A DNA stretch of 64,000 bases from an uncultured Prevotella sp. (GTDB lineage: Bacteria > Bacteroidota > Bacteroidia > Bacteroidales > Bacteroidaceae), in contig CAMCBZ010000002.1 of NCBI GenBank assembly GCA_945873145.1, forward strand, positions 94,310-158,309, given 5' to 3'. Numbering within the stretch: position 1 is the first letter of the stretch; each line of letters begins with the position of its first letter. Positions 9,498-18,371 of this stretch are shown here, one piece after another. A program made the position numbers and the translations under genes. The notes under the pieces are model-generated. The model saw only the letters and a program-made list of their open reading frames with translations, did not search any database and was not told the DNA's origin.

Positions 9498-9552
9498 AAT
9501 TAACCACGAATTACTCACGAATAATTAATTTATGAGTAATTCGTGGTTAATT
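9498..9552. repeat. Perfect 20-bp inverted repeat
   Basis: Arms AATTAACCACGAATTACTCA (9498-9517) and its exact complement (9533-9552) flank a 15-nt AT-rich spacer. No T tract follows, so it is a poor terminator. It may be a cruciform or hairpin element, or a binding site. Confidence 0.8.
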
Positions 9553-9734
9553 TATGATGATTCGTGTTTAAAAGAAAAGTCGGTAATATTTTTACAAAAC
9601 ACTGTTCGGATTCACTCGCAATCTAGAGAGGAGGCGAAGACCTCATCATCTTCGAATCAAAAAAATGCGGGTACATTTCAATGCTTTTTCTGTTGTCATG
9701 TGCACAAAAAGGCACTTTGATGGTGTCACTACGC

Positions 9735-9800
9735 CGAGATGACAAGGTCAGAAAGGCATGATGACATGGTCAGAAAGGCGAGATGACTGCATCAGAAAGC
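9735..9800. repeat. 22-bp tandem array, three units
   Basis: Three consecutive 22-bp units (9735-9756, 9757-9778, 9779-9800) share GATGAC and TCAGAAAG. Read on the minus strand, each unit has the pattern GTCATCT-CCTTTCTGA. Inverted partial copies follow to 9850, including the palindrome TCAGAAAGCCTTTCTGA (9792-9808) and an 18-bp perfect palindrome AAATTCTCTAGAGAATTT (9813-9830). The same family recurs at 45941. The rest of the 9553-10071 gap holds only short palindromes and no credible gene. Confidence 0.75.
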
Positions 9801-10071
9801 CTTTCTGACGAGAAATTCTCTAGAGAATTTTGCGAGAGAAAGCCTTTCTGATGATAGCAAAAACGGCTTATGTTCGTAGTGTGTTGATTATCAGGAAGAT
9901 GTAAAAATGGCTCTATTTTCGCGAAATTCAGCGCCAAGTAGGTCTTCGTGGAAAAGAATCGATTCTCAGGGCCCGTTTTTTGTCAGTTTACATAACAAAG
10001 TTGTGCATTGTCTATGCGCGTCAGTTCACTCACACTAGCGACTGTCATTCATCTGACTATACATCTTATTG

Positions 10072-10246
10072 TAGGAGGTGACGCGTCCCGCGTCACAACT
10101 ACCAACGATCTTCGCAAGGAAAATAGCGACGCGAGACGCGTCACAACTACCCACAATTTTTGCGGAGAAAATAGTGGCGCGAGAAGTGTAACAACTACCA
10201 ACGTTCTTCGCAAGGAAAATAGCGACGCGAGACGCGTCGCCTCCTA
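10072..10246. repeat. 48-bp tandem repeat (3.5 copies) bounded by inverted ends
   Basis: Units lie at 10078-10125, 10126-10173, 10174-10221 and a partial copy from 10222. Each starts with a GACGCGAGACGCGTC-type palindrome and ends with GGAAAATA or a close variant. The whole block is bounded by TAGGAGGTGACGCG (10072-10085) and its near complement CGCGTCGCCTCCTA (10233-10246, one mismatch). Because 48 is a multiple of three, both strands stay open, which creates repetitive reading frames that are not believed to be genes. Confidence 0.85.
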
Positions 10247-10298
10247 ATGTGTTGTATTTCTGTTCCGTTTGTTGGGTTCTCACTATTCTTTTTCTTTC

Positions 10299-10375
10299 AT
10301 GTAACATTCGGATGTTACATCTCATATAATTGTCTGATTTTACACATAGTGCAACAAACGTCAATGTCTGTTGCA
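10299..10375 (+). promoter_or_regulatory. Candidate operator region of the PUL susC promoter
   Basis: A perfect inverted repeat ATGTAACAT-4 nt-ATGTTACAT lies at 10299-10320. A second inverted pair, TGCAACA (10350-10356) and TGTTGCA (10369-10375), follows. GCAACA also recurs directly at 10351 and 10373, a 22-bp step like the one upstream of the HTCS gene. The sites lie 34-110 bp upstream of the -7 box and could be HTCS binding sites. This is inference. Confidence 0.45.
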
Positions 10376-10408
10376 ACATATTATACGTTTCATCTACTAC
10401 GTATTGAT

Positions 10409-10416
10409 TAATTTTG
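10409..10416 (+). promoter_or_regulatory. -7 box of the PUL susC promoter
   Basis: TAATTTTG fits the Bacteroidota TAnnTTTG -7 consensus 46 bp before the susC ATG. There is no good -33 TTG, as expected of a promoter that needs an activator. Confidence 0.5.
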
Positions 10417-10462
10417 TGCCGGAAAAGCTAAAATTAACATAATCAATCTAATCGTAGACCAA

Positions 10463-13400
10463 ATGAAGTATCTAAATCTATTTGTGTTGAAGGCGATGCT
10501 GTTAGGCACGATGATGGTCAGCCCAGGACTCACGGTCATGGCACAAAACGGCTCCACGGTCGTTGGCTCTGTGGTCGACGAGAATGGTGAGCCCGTCATT
10601 GGCGCCACTGTGATGCTGAAAGGCCACAAGGGTGTCGCCACGGCAACCGATCTCGACGGTCATTTCAAACTGGAGGTACCATCCAAGGGCGGCACCCTCG
10701 TATTCTCGTACATCGGAATGCTCAACAAAGAGGCACGCGTCTCAGGCAAACCCATGCAAGTGGTCATGCAGGAGAATGCCCGTCAGCTCAACGACGTCGT
10801 TGTCGTGGGTTACGGCCAACAGAAGAAGGCCTCGGTCGTGGGTGCCATCACTCAGACCGACGCCAAGACGCTCGACCGCTACAGTGGCGTGCCCTCCTTG
10901 GGCCAGGCACTGACGGGCAACCTTCCCGGTGTGATCACCTCTTCCTCCACAGGTATGCCCGGTCAGGAAGACCCGAAGATCATTATCCGCTCGCAGACAT
11001 CGTGGAACAACAGCGACCCGCTTGTTCTCGTCGACGGTGTTGAGCGCCCGATGAACACCGTCGACCTCAGCTCCGTGCAGACCATCTCGGTGTTGAAGGA
11101 TGCATCCGCCACGGCTGTGTATGGCGTGAAGGGCGCCAATGGCGTGATCCTGATCACCACGAAACGTGGTCAGGAAGGTACGGCCCGTGTACATGCCAAG
11201 GCCAACGCTACGGTGAAAGTAGTCTCAAAGCTGCCTGAGAAGTACGACAGCTACGACTCCTTCCTCTTATTAAACGATGTAGTAGAGCATGAGCTCGCCA
11301 TCTCACCCAACGCATGGGGCAGCTACACGCCGATGGCGATCATTAACAAATACCGCTATCCGGCAAACACCGACGAGTGGGACCGCTATCCCAACGTCGA
11401 CTGGCAGAAAGAGCTGTTCCGCGACTACGCCATGTCGTACAATGCCAGCGTGGATGTCAGTGGTGGTACGAAAAACGTGAAATACTTCACCGCTGTGGAC
11501 TTCACACATGAGGGCGACCTCTTCAAGAAGTTCAACAACAACCGTGGTTACCACTCCGGCTTTGGCTACAACCGCATCAACATGCGTGCTAACCTCGACT
11601 TCTCGTTGACTCATACCACCAAGTTCTCGGTCAACCTTTTCGGCAGCAATGGCGTGCGCCACTTCCCGTGGGGCCAGGGCAGCGACTCCAACAGCTATTG
11701 GTCATCTATTTATCACACGGCACCCGATGCCATGCGTCCTGTCTACAGCGACGGCACCTACGGCTTCTATGCACCGCGTAATGCCGATGCCCTCAACTCC
11801 GTCAGAGCTTTGGCAACCAGCGGTGATGAGAAAAACACCAATACGCAGATCACCACAGACTTCATCCTCGACCAGAAGCTCGACTTCATCACCCGCGGAC
11901 TGAGTGTCAACGGCCGTCTGTCATTCGATAACACCATGGTGGAGGTAGGCCGAGGTATCAATGACCTCTATCACGACCCGCAGGCAAAATGGATTAATCC
12001 CGACACCGGTGATGTTACCTGGCAGCAGGATCCCGACTACACCGAGACTGTCAGCTGGTCGGTCAATGGCGGTAACGTCAACACGGGAGCCACCTACCGC
12101 AAGCTCTATTATCAGTTGCAGTTGAACTATGCGCGCGCCTTTGGCCTTCACAATGTCACGGCGATGGGACTGTTCTCACGTGAAAACCGCGCCATCGGTT
12201 CGGAATTCCACCACTACCGTGAGGACTGGGTGTTCCGTACCACCTATAACTATGCGATGCGCTATTTCTTCGAGTTCAACGGCGCTTACAACGGCAGTGA
12301 GAAGTTCAACAACGATCACCGCTTTGCTTTCTTTCCCTCACTCTCCGGTGGCTGGATGCTGAGTGATGAGCCCTTTATGAAGCCCTTGCAGAAATATGTC
12401 GACATGTTCAAGATCCGAGCTTCATGGGGTGTTATCGGTGACGACAATGTCGGCGGCCGCTGGCTCTACAAGGACACATATTCCTATGGCGGTACCACCA
12501 AGATAGGCTCACCGCTGAGCGACTCGCCTTACACCATCTACCGTCAGAGCCAGCTCGGCAATCCCAATGTGCGTTGGGAGACAGTGGAGAAGCGCAACCT
12601 TGGTTTCGACTTTGCTTTCCTCAAGGGCCTTGTGGCCGGTAGCTTTGATGTCTTTGCTGACCGTCGTAAGGATATTCTGATTGGTGGCGGCTCGCGTGCC
12701 ATTCCTTCCTATTTCGGTACCACGGCTCCGACAGCCAACCTCGGTAAGGTGCATAGCCATGGATGGGAGCTTGCCCTGCGGTTCAACAAAGTGTGGAACA
12801 GCGATTTCCGCACATGGGCCAACTTCAATATGACTCATGCCGTGAACAAAGTCATCTTCAAGGATGATCCTCAGCTTCGTGCCGCTTATTTGAAGCAGGC
12901 CGGATACTCCATCGGTCAGGTGCGCAGCTACATCGACAAGGGCTTCATCACTTCCTGGGATGAGCTCTACGGCAGTCCTGAGCGTGAGACCAACAATGGC
13001 AATAAGCTCGTCGGTGACTATCAGATCGTAGACTTCAACGGTGACGGCAAGATCACCTCTGACGATGTGGCTCCCTACAAATACACCGAGTTCCCGCAAA
13101 ACACTTTCAGTACGACTGTCGGTGTTGAGTGGAAAGGACTCAGCGTCAGCCTCCAGTTCTATGGTGTCACCAACGTCACCCGCTACATTCAGTTCCCGAC
13201 CTTCGCCCGTGAGACGCATACGGCATTTAATGAGGGCAGTTATTGGAACGCGCTCACTGGTTCCGGGAAACTCACCCTGCCACGCTGGACGACAACGACA
13301 GACGGCAGTGCATCCGGTACCCGCTACTACTACGACGGTGCTTTCCTGCGACTGAAGAATGCCGAGATCGCCTACACCTTCCGTGGTGCGTGGGTACAGC

Positions 13401-13555
13401 ATCTCAACATCCGTGCCCTGCGCTTCTATCTCAACGGCGACAATCTGCTGCTGTGGACCAAGATGCCCGATGACCGAGAGTCCAACTTCAGTGGTGGCGA
13501 CGGTGCCTATCCTACTGTGAGACGTTTTAATCTGGGTATGGACATCACCTTCTAA
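10463..13555 (+). CDS. SusC/RagA-type TonB-dependent transporter (XusA position)
   Basis: A 1030-residue outer-membrane glycan importer. It has a signal peptide (about 1-27, ending VMAQ), a carboxypeptidase D-like regulatory domain (about 31-110, GSVVDENGEPVIGATVMLKG), a TonB-box region LNDVVVVGYGQQKK, and a plug with VLVDGVERP and SVLKDASATAVYGVKGANGV. The long beta-barrel ends in the aromatic FNLGMDITF. The length is standard for SusC. It is the first gene after the HTCS and precedes its SusD partner by 49 bp. In the xylan cluster of Prevotella bryantii this slot is xusA; that correspondence rests on gene order, not on a sequence search. Confidence 0.93.
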   Translation: MKYLNLFVLKAMLLGTMMVSPGLTVMAQNGSTVVGSVVDENGEPVIGATVMLKGHKGVATATDLDGHFKLEVPSKGGTLVFSYIGMLNKEARVSGKPMQVVMQENARQLNDVVVVGYGQQKKASVVGAITQTDAKTLDRYSGVPSLGQALTGNLPGVITSSSTGMPGQEDPKIIIRSQTSWNNSDPLVLVDGVERPMNTVDLSSVQTISVLKDASATAVYGVKGANGVILITTKRGQEGTARVHAKANATVKVVSKLPEKYDSYDSFLLLNDVVEHELAISPNAWGSYTPMAIINKYRYPANTDEWDRYPNVDWQKELFRDYAMSYNASVDVSGGTKNVKYFTAVDFTHEGDLFKKFNNNRGYHSGFGYNRINMRANLDFSLTHTTKFSVNLFGSNGVRHFPWGQGSDSNSYWSSIYHTAPDAMRPVYSDGTYGFYAPRNADALNSVRALATSGDEKNTNTQITTDFILDQKLDFITRGLSVNGRLSFDNTMVEVGRGINDLYHDPQAKWINPDTGDVTWQQDPDYTETVSWSVNGGNVNTGATYRKLYYQLQLNYARAFGLHNVTAMGLFSRENRAIGSEFHHYREDWVFRTTYNYAMRYFFEFNGAYNGSEKFNNDHRFAFFPSLSGGWMLSDEPFMKPLQKYVDMFKIRASWGVIGDDNVGGRWLYKDTYSYGGTTKIGSPLSDSPYTIYRQSQLGNPNVRWETVEKRNLGFDFAFLKGLVAGSFDVFADRRKDILIGGGSRAIPSYFGTTAPTANLGKVHSHGWELALRFNKVWNSDFRTWANFNMTHAVNKVIFKDDPQLRAAYLKQAGYSIGQVRSYIDKGFITSWDELYGSPERETNNGNKLVGDYQIVDFNGDGKITSDDVAPYKYTEFPQNTFSTTVGVEWKGLSVSLQFYGVTNVTRYIQFPTFARETHTAFNEGSYWNALTGSGKLTLPRWTTTTDGSASGTRYYYDGAFLRLKNAEIAYTFRGAWVQHLNIRALRFYLNGDNLLLWTKMPDDRESNFSGGDGAYPTVRRFNLGMDITF

Positions 13556-13556
13556 G

Positions 13557-13579
13557 CCCTATATATATAATAAGGTGTA
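13557..13579 (+). other. Recurrent TATATAATAAGGTGT motif, copy 1
   Basis: ATATATATAATAAGGTGTA lies between susC and susD. Close relatives occur in the gaps at 37075, 39480, 47611 and 57829, always on the plus strand. Its function is unknown. Confidence 0.55.
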
Positions 13580-13604
13580 TGAAACCTGTTCTAAACACTG
13601 AATC

Positions 13605-15482
13605 ATGAAAAAGATACTATATACTGCGATGTTTGCCATGGCGCTGCTGTCCATGACTACCTCGTGCAAGGACTACCTCGACAAATCACCCTTGAGTGAC
13701 ATTAGCGAGGAAGATCCCTATAAGAACTATACCAATTTTCAGGGCTTCACCGAAGAGCTCTACAACTGCATCCCTATGCTCACACAGTGTGACTATCACA
13801 GTTGCTGGAACTTTGGTGAGGATGAATACTGGCAGCCCTCAGAGACCCGCGTCTTTGCCTATGCCGTGGACCAGGGCAACTATTGGGGATGGAACGAATG
13901 CTATTACTCGTTCTTCCATACCGGTGCTCCAGGCACTACGGGTACTGACCGTTTCCAGAAAGGTCATCTTTGGGGAATGGCATGGTACGGCATCCGCAAA
14001 GCCAACGTGGGACTGGCCAACCTCAACCTGCTCACCAATGCCACGCAGGAGGAGAAAAACCTCATTGCCGGACAACTCTATTTCTTCCGTGGCTTCTTCC
14101 ACTTCATGCTTATGCAGTATTGGGGCGGACTGCCCTACATCGACCAGGTCATTCCTGCCGATGCTGTGATGCGCTATCCGCGTCTGACCTATCAGCAGAC
14201 AGCCGACAAAGCTGCCGAGGACTTCCAAAAGGCTGCTGACCTGCTGCCCGTGGACTGGGACAAGACAACGGTCGGTAAGGCTACGGCCGGAAAGAACAAC
14301 CTCCGCATCAACAAGATCATGGCGCTCTCGTATTTAGGCAAGGACCTGTTGTGGGCCGGATCGCCGCTGATGAACAAAGTCAGTACGGGCGATGCCAGCT
14401 ATAACAAGGATTACTGTCAGCGTGCTGCCGAGGCTTTCGGTCAGGTGCTGAAAATCTGTGATGAGACTGGCCGCTACCAGCTGGCTGATTTCAAGGACTA
14501 TTCCGAACTGTTCTACACCTACAACCAAAGCTATAAGATGCCGGGACTGAAAGAGGCTATCTTCTATGAGAACCCTAACGGCAACTGGCGCTGGAACATG
14601 GTCAACGACTTCCGTCCTTCAACCATCAGCGGTTCGGGTATCAAGGTTTATCCTACTGCTAACTATGTCGACCTCTTCGGCATGGCCAATGGCAAGCCTA
14701 TCAAAGACCCGACAAAGAAGGACCCGGACAGTGGCTACGACCCTGAGCACCCCTTCAAGAACCGTGACCCACGCTTCTACAAGGACATCATCTTCGACGG
14801 TGAGAAGTGCGTGAAAGACGGCAGCAAGGTGGGCAACAATGCCAGCAAGCAGTACGCCTCGCTCTACACCGGCGGCGTTTACCGTACGGCAACTCCTTCC
14901 AAGGACTGCTTCACCGGCTACATGAACATGAAGTTCACCAGCCAGTATTGCAATGACTGGGATGGATACCGTGAGAACAATAACATGGTGCTGAGCCTCA
15001 TCCGCCTGGCCGATGTCTATCTGATGTATGCCGAGGCTGTCGCCGAGGGCTACGGTTCGGCTACTGCCACGGCCAAGGACTACACGATGAATGCCGTGAC
15101 CGCGGTGAACAAGATTCGCGAGCGTGCCGGTGTGGGTGACGTGGCTGATGAGTATCTCACCACACTCGACGGCTTTATGAGCGAGTTGCGTCGTGAGCGC
15201 GCTGTGGAGCTTGCCTTCGAAGGCCATCGCTGGACCGACCTGCGCCGCTGGCTGCTCGTCGACAAAGAGCCCTACACACTGAAGAAAGCCGTTTACTTCG
15301 ACCGCGCCAAAGACCAGACCGATGCTGAGCGCTACAAGAACCCGGAGAACAACCATGTTGTCAACCTGCGTGAGGAGACCCTTTCCACACGTCACTTCAG
15401 TGAGAAGCACTATTGGTTGCCCTTCCTCAAGAGCGACGTGCAGATGTATCCCGAATTCAAGCAAAACCCAGGATGGGAATAA
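13605..15482 (+). CDS. SusD/RagB-type surface glycan-binding lipoprotein (XusB position)
   Basis: A 625-residue lipoprotein with a signal MKKILYTAMFAMALLSMTTSC (cysteine at 21, followed by KDYLDKSPLSD, the classic SusD start). The TPR-rich SusD fold shows in FFRGFFHFMLMQYWGGLPYID, LADVYLMYAEAVAEGYG, AVNKIRERAG and RRERAVELAFEGHRWTDLRRW, with the family ending YPEFKQNPGWE. It caps the SusC barrel on the cell surface and binds the incoming oligosaccharide. It is paired with the SusC encoded directly upstream. Confidence 0.93.
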   Translation: MKKILYTAMFAMALLSMTTSCKDYLDKSPLSDISEEDPYKNYTNFQGFTEELYNCIPMLTQCDYHSCWNFGEDEYWQPSETRVFAYAVDQGNYWGWNECYYSFFHTGAPGTTGTDRFQKGHLWGMAWYGIRKANVGLANLNLLTNATQEEKNLIAGQLYFFRGFFHFMLMQYWGGLPYIDQVIPADAVMRYPRLTYQQTADKAAEDFQKAADLLPVDWDKTTVGKATAGKNNLRINKIMALSYLGKDLLWAGSPLMNKVSTGDASYNKDYCQRAAEAFGQVLKICDETGRYQLADFKDYSELFYTYNQSYKMPGLKEAIFYENPNGNWRWNMVNDFRPSTISGSGIKVYPTANYVDLFGMANGKPIKDPTKKDPDSGYDPEHPFKNRDPRFYKDIIFDGEKCVKDGSKVGNNASKQYASLYTGGVYRTATPSKDCFTGYMNMKFTSQYCNDWDGYRENNNMVLSLIRLADVYLMYAEAVAEGYGSATATAKDYTMNAVTAVNKIRERAGVGDVADEYLTTLDGFMSELRRERAVELAFEGHRWTDLRRWLLVDKEPYTLKKAVYFDRAKDQTDAERYKNPENNHVVNLREETLSTRHFSEKHYWLPFLKSDVQMYPEFKQNPGWE

Positions 15483-15512
15483 ACTTGTGTCTGGCTAACA
15501 TTAAGAACAACT

Positions 15513-18347
15513 ATGATGAATAATTCCATGAACAACAAGATTCTATATATCGCATTCGTCCTTGCCATGGCTCCCGCCCTGAGTCGTGCTCAGGCCAAGA
15601 CGGTCGCTGACAGCACCGCCGCCGGGCAAGTCCATGTGGCTTTTGGCAAGGTCAACAAGAGCGACCTTCTTGGCGGTGTCAACGAAGTCAATGTGGCTGA
15701 ACTGCTCAAGAAAGACTACCATGCCTACAGCCTCGACGGCATCAGCACCATGGTAGGTGGTTATAATGGCAGTATCTGGGGACAGTCGTCCTTAGTGCTC
15801 GTCGACGGTGTGCCGCGCGACGCTTCTGAGGTCGACGCCACCGAAGTGGAAACGGTCACCGTGCTAAAAGCAGCTTCCGCCATTGCTCTCTATGGCTCCC
15901 GCGGCAGCAAGGGCGTTGTGCTCATCACCACGAAGCGCGGAAAGGCACAGCGGCTGACCATTGAGACACGCGCCAACGCCGGCTTCTACGTACCCAAGCG
16001 CTATCCTCACTATCTCGGCGCGGCTGAGTATATGAGCCTCTACAACGAGGCTTGTGACAACGATGGCATAGCCCATCTCTATTCCGATGCCGACATCTAC
16101 AACACGGCAGCCGGAACGGATCCCTACCGCTATCCCGACATGAACTTCTACAGCTCTGACTATCTGCGCAAGGCCACCTTACGCACCGATGCCACAGCAG
16201 AGATCACGGGTGGTAATCAGAAGGCTACGTACTATGCCAACTTTGGTGTTACCTACAACAATGGTCTTATCAAGTATGGCGGTCATCATAAGGACGACAA
16301 CCTCAATTTCCGCGTCCGTGCCAACATCGACATGAACATCACCAACTGGCTCAAGGCTTTCGCCAATGTCGGTGTACACATCAACAATGCCTACACCTGC
16401 CGTGGTGACTTCTGGGGCGCCGCCGCCAACCTGCGTCCGAACTGGTACTCAGGTCTGCTGCCCGTGGATATGATGGACATGAACAATGAGAACATCAGCA
16501 ATCTGGTCTCCACCAGCAGCCATATCATCGACGGCAGATACCTCTTGGGCGGCAACTCGGTCAACCAGACTACACTCTATGGCGACATGCTCGCTGCAGG
16601 ATATGTCAAGGACAAGAACCGCAACTTCCTCTTCGACGTCGGTGTGAATGCCGACCTCGGCATGATCACTCCAGGATTGAGCTTCAAGTCAGCTTTCAGT
16701 GTTGACTATTACGACTACTACTCTGAAGGCTACAAAGATGGCTATGCAGTCTATGAGCCCGTCTGGGCTAACATGAATGGTAAGGACATGATAATCGACC
16801 TCAAGCAGTATGGCAAGGACAGCCGTTCGGCCAGCGAGTTTGTCGGATCCAGCACCTATTATCAGACGATGTCCTTCCGTGGGCAGTTTGACTATAACCG
16901 TACGTTTGGAAAACTCCACAACGTTGGTGCTACGCTCATGGGATGGGGCTATCAGCGTCAGAACAGCAATGACAGCAACCACAGCGGATCGTCGTATCAC
17001 CGTACTACCAATGTCAACGCCGGGTTGCGGGCCACTTACAATTACAACCATCTCTACTATGCTGAGTTCGACGGTGCGCTTGTCCACTCTGCCAAGCTGG
17101 CTCCCGGCCACCGCAATGCTTTCTCACCGAGTGGCACGCTCGGCTGGCGCTTCGGTCAGGAGCAGTGGTTCAAACGTGCGCTGCCCTTTGTCGATGACGC
17201 AAAGATCGACGCTTCCTACAGCGTGCTCAACCAGGATCTGGACATCAGCGACTACTATATGTATAAAGGCTACTACGACAACAAGGGTGGCTGGTACACT
17301 TGGGAAGACGGCTCACAGGGCGGTTTCTGCAACACCTCGAAGCGTGGTGCCAACACCAACCTCGGCTTTGTCAAGCGCAAGGAGTGGCGCATCGGTCTCG
17401 ATGCCTCGCTGTGGAACAGCCTGCTGACCATTGATGTCAACTACTTCCACCAGCTCACCGATGGTCTGCTCACCCAGGGTGCCTCTACCGTTTATCCAGG
17501 TTGGTTCAATGGCAACGGCTCGTTCCTGCCTTACCTCAACTATAACCAGGACCAGCGTACCGGCTTCGACTTTACTGTGAAGGCCGACAAGCATTTCGGC
17601 AAGTTGGAGGCTATCCTTGGCGTGAGCGGCATGGTGTTCTCCACCAAGGCCAAGAAACGCGACGAGGTCTGGAGCGAGGACTATCTCTATCGTCAGGGTC
17701 ATACACTCGACGCTCAGTGGGGCTATGTCTGTGAAGGCTTCTTCAACGACGAAGCCGACATTGAGAATCACGCCAAACAGACCTTTGGCGAGGTGAAGCC
17801 CGGTGACCTGAAATATAAGGACATCAACAATGACGGTGTCATTGACGACAAGGATCAGGTTGACTTGGGTAAAGCAGGATGGGGCGCTACTCCTTTCATC
17901 TATGGACTGAACCTCACGCTGAAATACAACCGCTTCACCTTCTATGTCGATGGCACCGGCAACATGGGTGGCATCGGTTTCAAGAACAGCGGCTACTACT
18001 GGCTGAAAGGAACCAGCAAATATTCTGCCGTGGCCCGCGGACGCTGGACCCCAGAGACAGCCTCCACTGCCACTTACCCACGCCTGACCACGAAGGACAA
18101 CAGCAACAACCTTCGCAACTCTACTTTCTGGCGCAAGAGCACAGACCGCTTCGACCTGAACCGTGTGCAGCTCACCTATGATCTGCCCGACAACTGGTTT
18201 GCAGGTAAGATCGTCAGCGGCATGAGCATCTACGCACTGGCCGAAGGCCTCTTCACCATCTCCACGGATAAGGAATGGCGTGAGACTGCTGTGGGCAGCG
18301 CACCCTACAACCGGTTCTACAATCTTGGTGTGAAGCTTTCGTTTTAA
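15513..18347 (+). CDS. Second SusC-type TonB-dependent transporter, no regulatory domain (XusC position)
   Basis: A 944-residue transporter starting 30 bp after the first SusD. After a signal peptide (cleavage near ALSRAQA) it goes almost directly into the plug (LVLVDGVPRDASEV, VLKAASAIALYGSRGSKGVVLITTKRGK). The carboxypeptidase D-like domain present in its neighbour is missing, which explains its shorter length. The barrel ends FYNLGVKLSF. Tandem SusC-SusD-SusC-SusD sets are the hallmark of the core xylan cluster (xusA-xusB-xusC-xusD). ATG codons at 15516 and 15528 are alternative starts. Confidence 0.92.
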   Translation: MMNNSMNNKILYIAFVLAMAPALSRAQAKTVADSTAAGQVHVAFGKVNKSDLLGGVNEVNVAELLKKDYHAYSLDGISTMVGGYNGSIWGQSSLVLVDGVPRDASEVDATEVETVTVLKAASAIALYGSRGSKGVVLITTKRGKAQRLTIETRANAGFYVPKRYPHYLGAAEYMSLYNEACDNDGIAHLYSDADIYNTAAGTDPYRYPDMNFYSSDYLRKATLRTDATAEITGGNQKATYYANFGVTYNNGLIKYGGHHKDDNLNFRVRANIDMNITNWLKAFANVGVHINNAYTCRGDFWGAAANLRPNWYSGLLPVDMMDMNNENISNLVSTSSHIIDGRYLLGGNSVNQTTLYGDMLAAGYVKDKNRNFLFDVGVNADLGMITPGLSFKSAFSVDYYDYYSEGYKDGYAVYEPVWANMNGKDMIIDLKQYGKDSRSASEFVGSSTYYQTMSFRGQFDYNRTFGKLHNVGATLMGWGYQRQNSNDSNHSGSSYHRTTNVNAGLRATYNYNHLYYAEFDGALVHSAKLAPGHRNAFSPSGTLGWRFGQEQWFKRALPFVDDAKIDASYSVLNQDLDISDYYMYKGYYDNKGGWYTWEDGSQGGFCNTSKRGANTNLGFVKRKEWRIGLDASLWNSLLTIDVNYFHQLTDGLLTQGASTVYPGWFNGNGSFLPYLNYNQDQRTGFDFTVKADKHFGKLEAILGVSGMVFSTKAKKRDEVWSEDYLYRQGHTLDAQWGYVCEGFFNDEADIENHAKQTFGEVKPGDLKYKDINNDGVIDDKDQVDLGKAGWGATPFIYGLNLTLKYNRFTFYVDGTGNMGGIGFKNSGYYWLKGTSKYSAVARGRWTPETASTATYPRLTTKDNSNNLRNSTFWRKSTDRFDLNRVQLTYDLPDNWFAGKIVSGMSIYALAEGLFTISTDKEWRETAVGSAPYNRFYNLGVKLSF

Positions 18348-18371
18348 TCAATCCTCTTAAGAATAAGCATT

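Noticed and set aside
9532..9720. 62-codon plus-strand frame
   Set aside because: It starts inside the right arm of the inverted repeat and its sequence has no protein-like features.
9735..9800. CRISPR-like array
   Set aside because: Units are contiguous at 22 bp with no unique spacers and no cas genes nearby. The same holds for the arrays at 45941 and 55477.
10008..10379. Open frames on both strands across the 48-bp repeats
   Set aside because: They exist because the unit length is a multiple of three. Their products are pure repeat translations without domains or a plausible start region.
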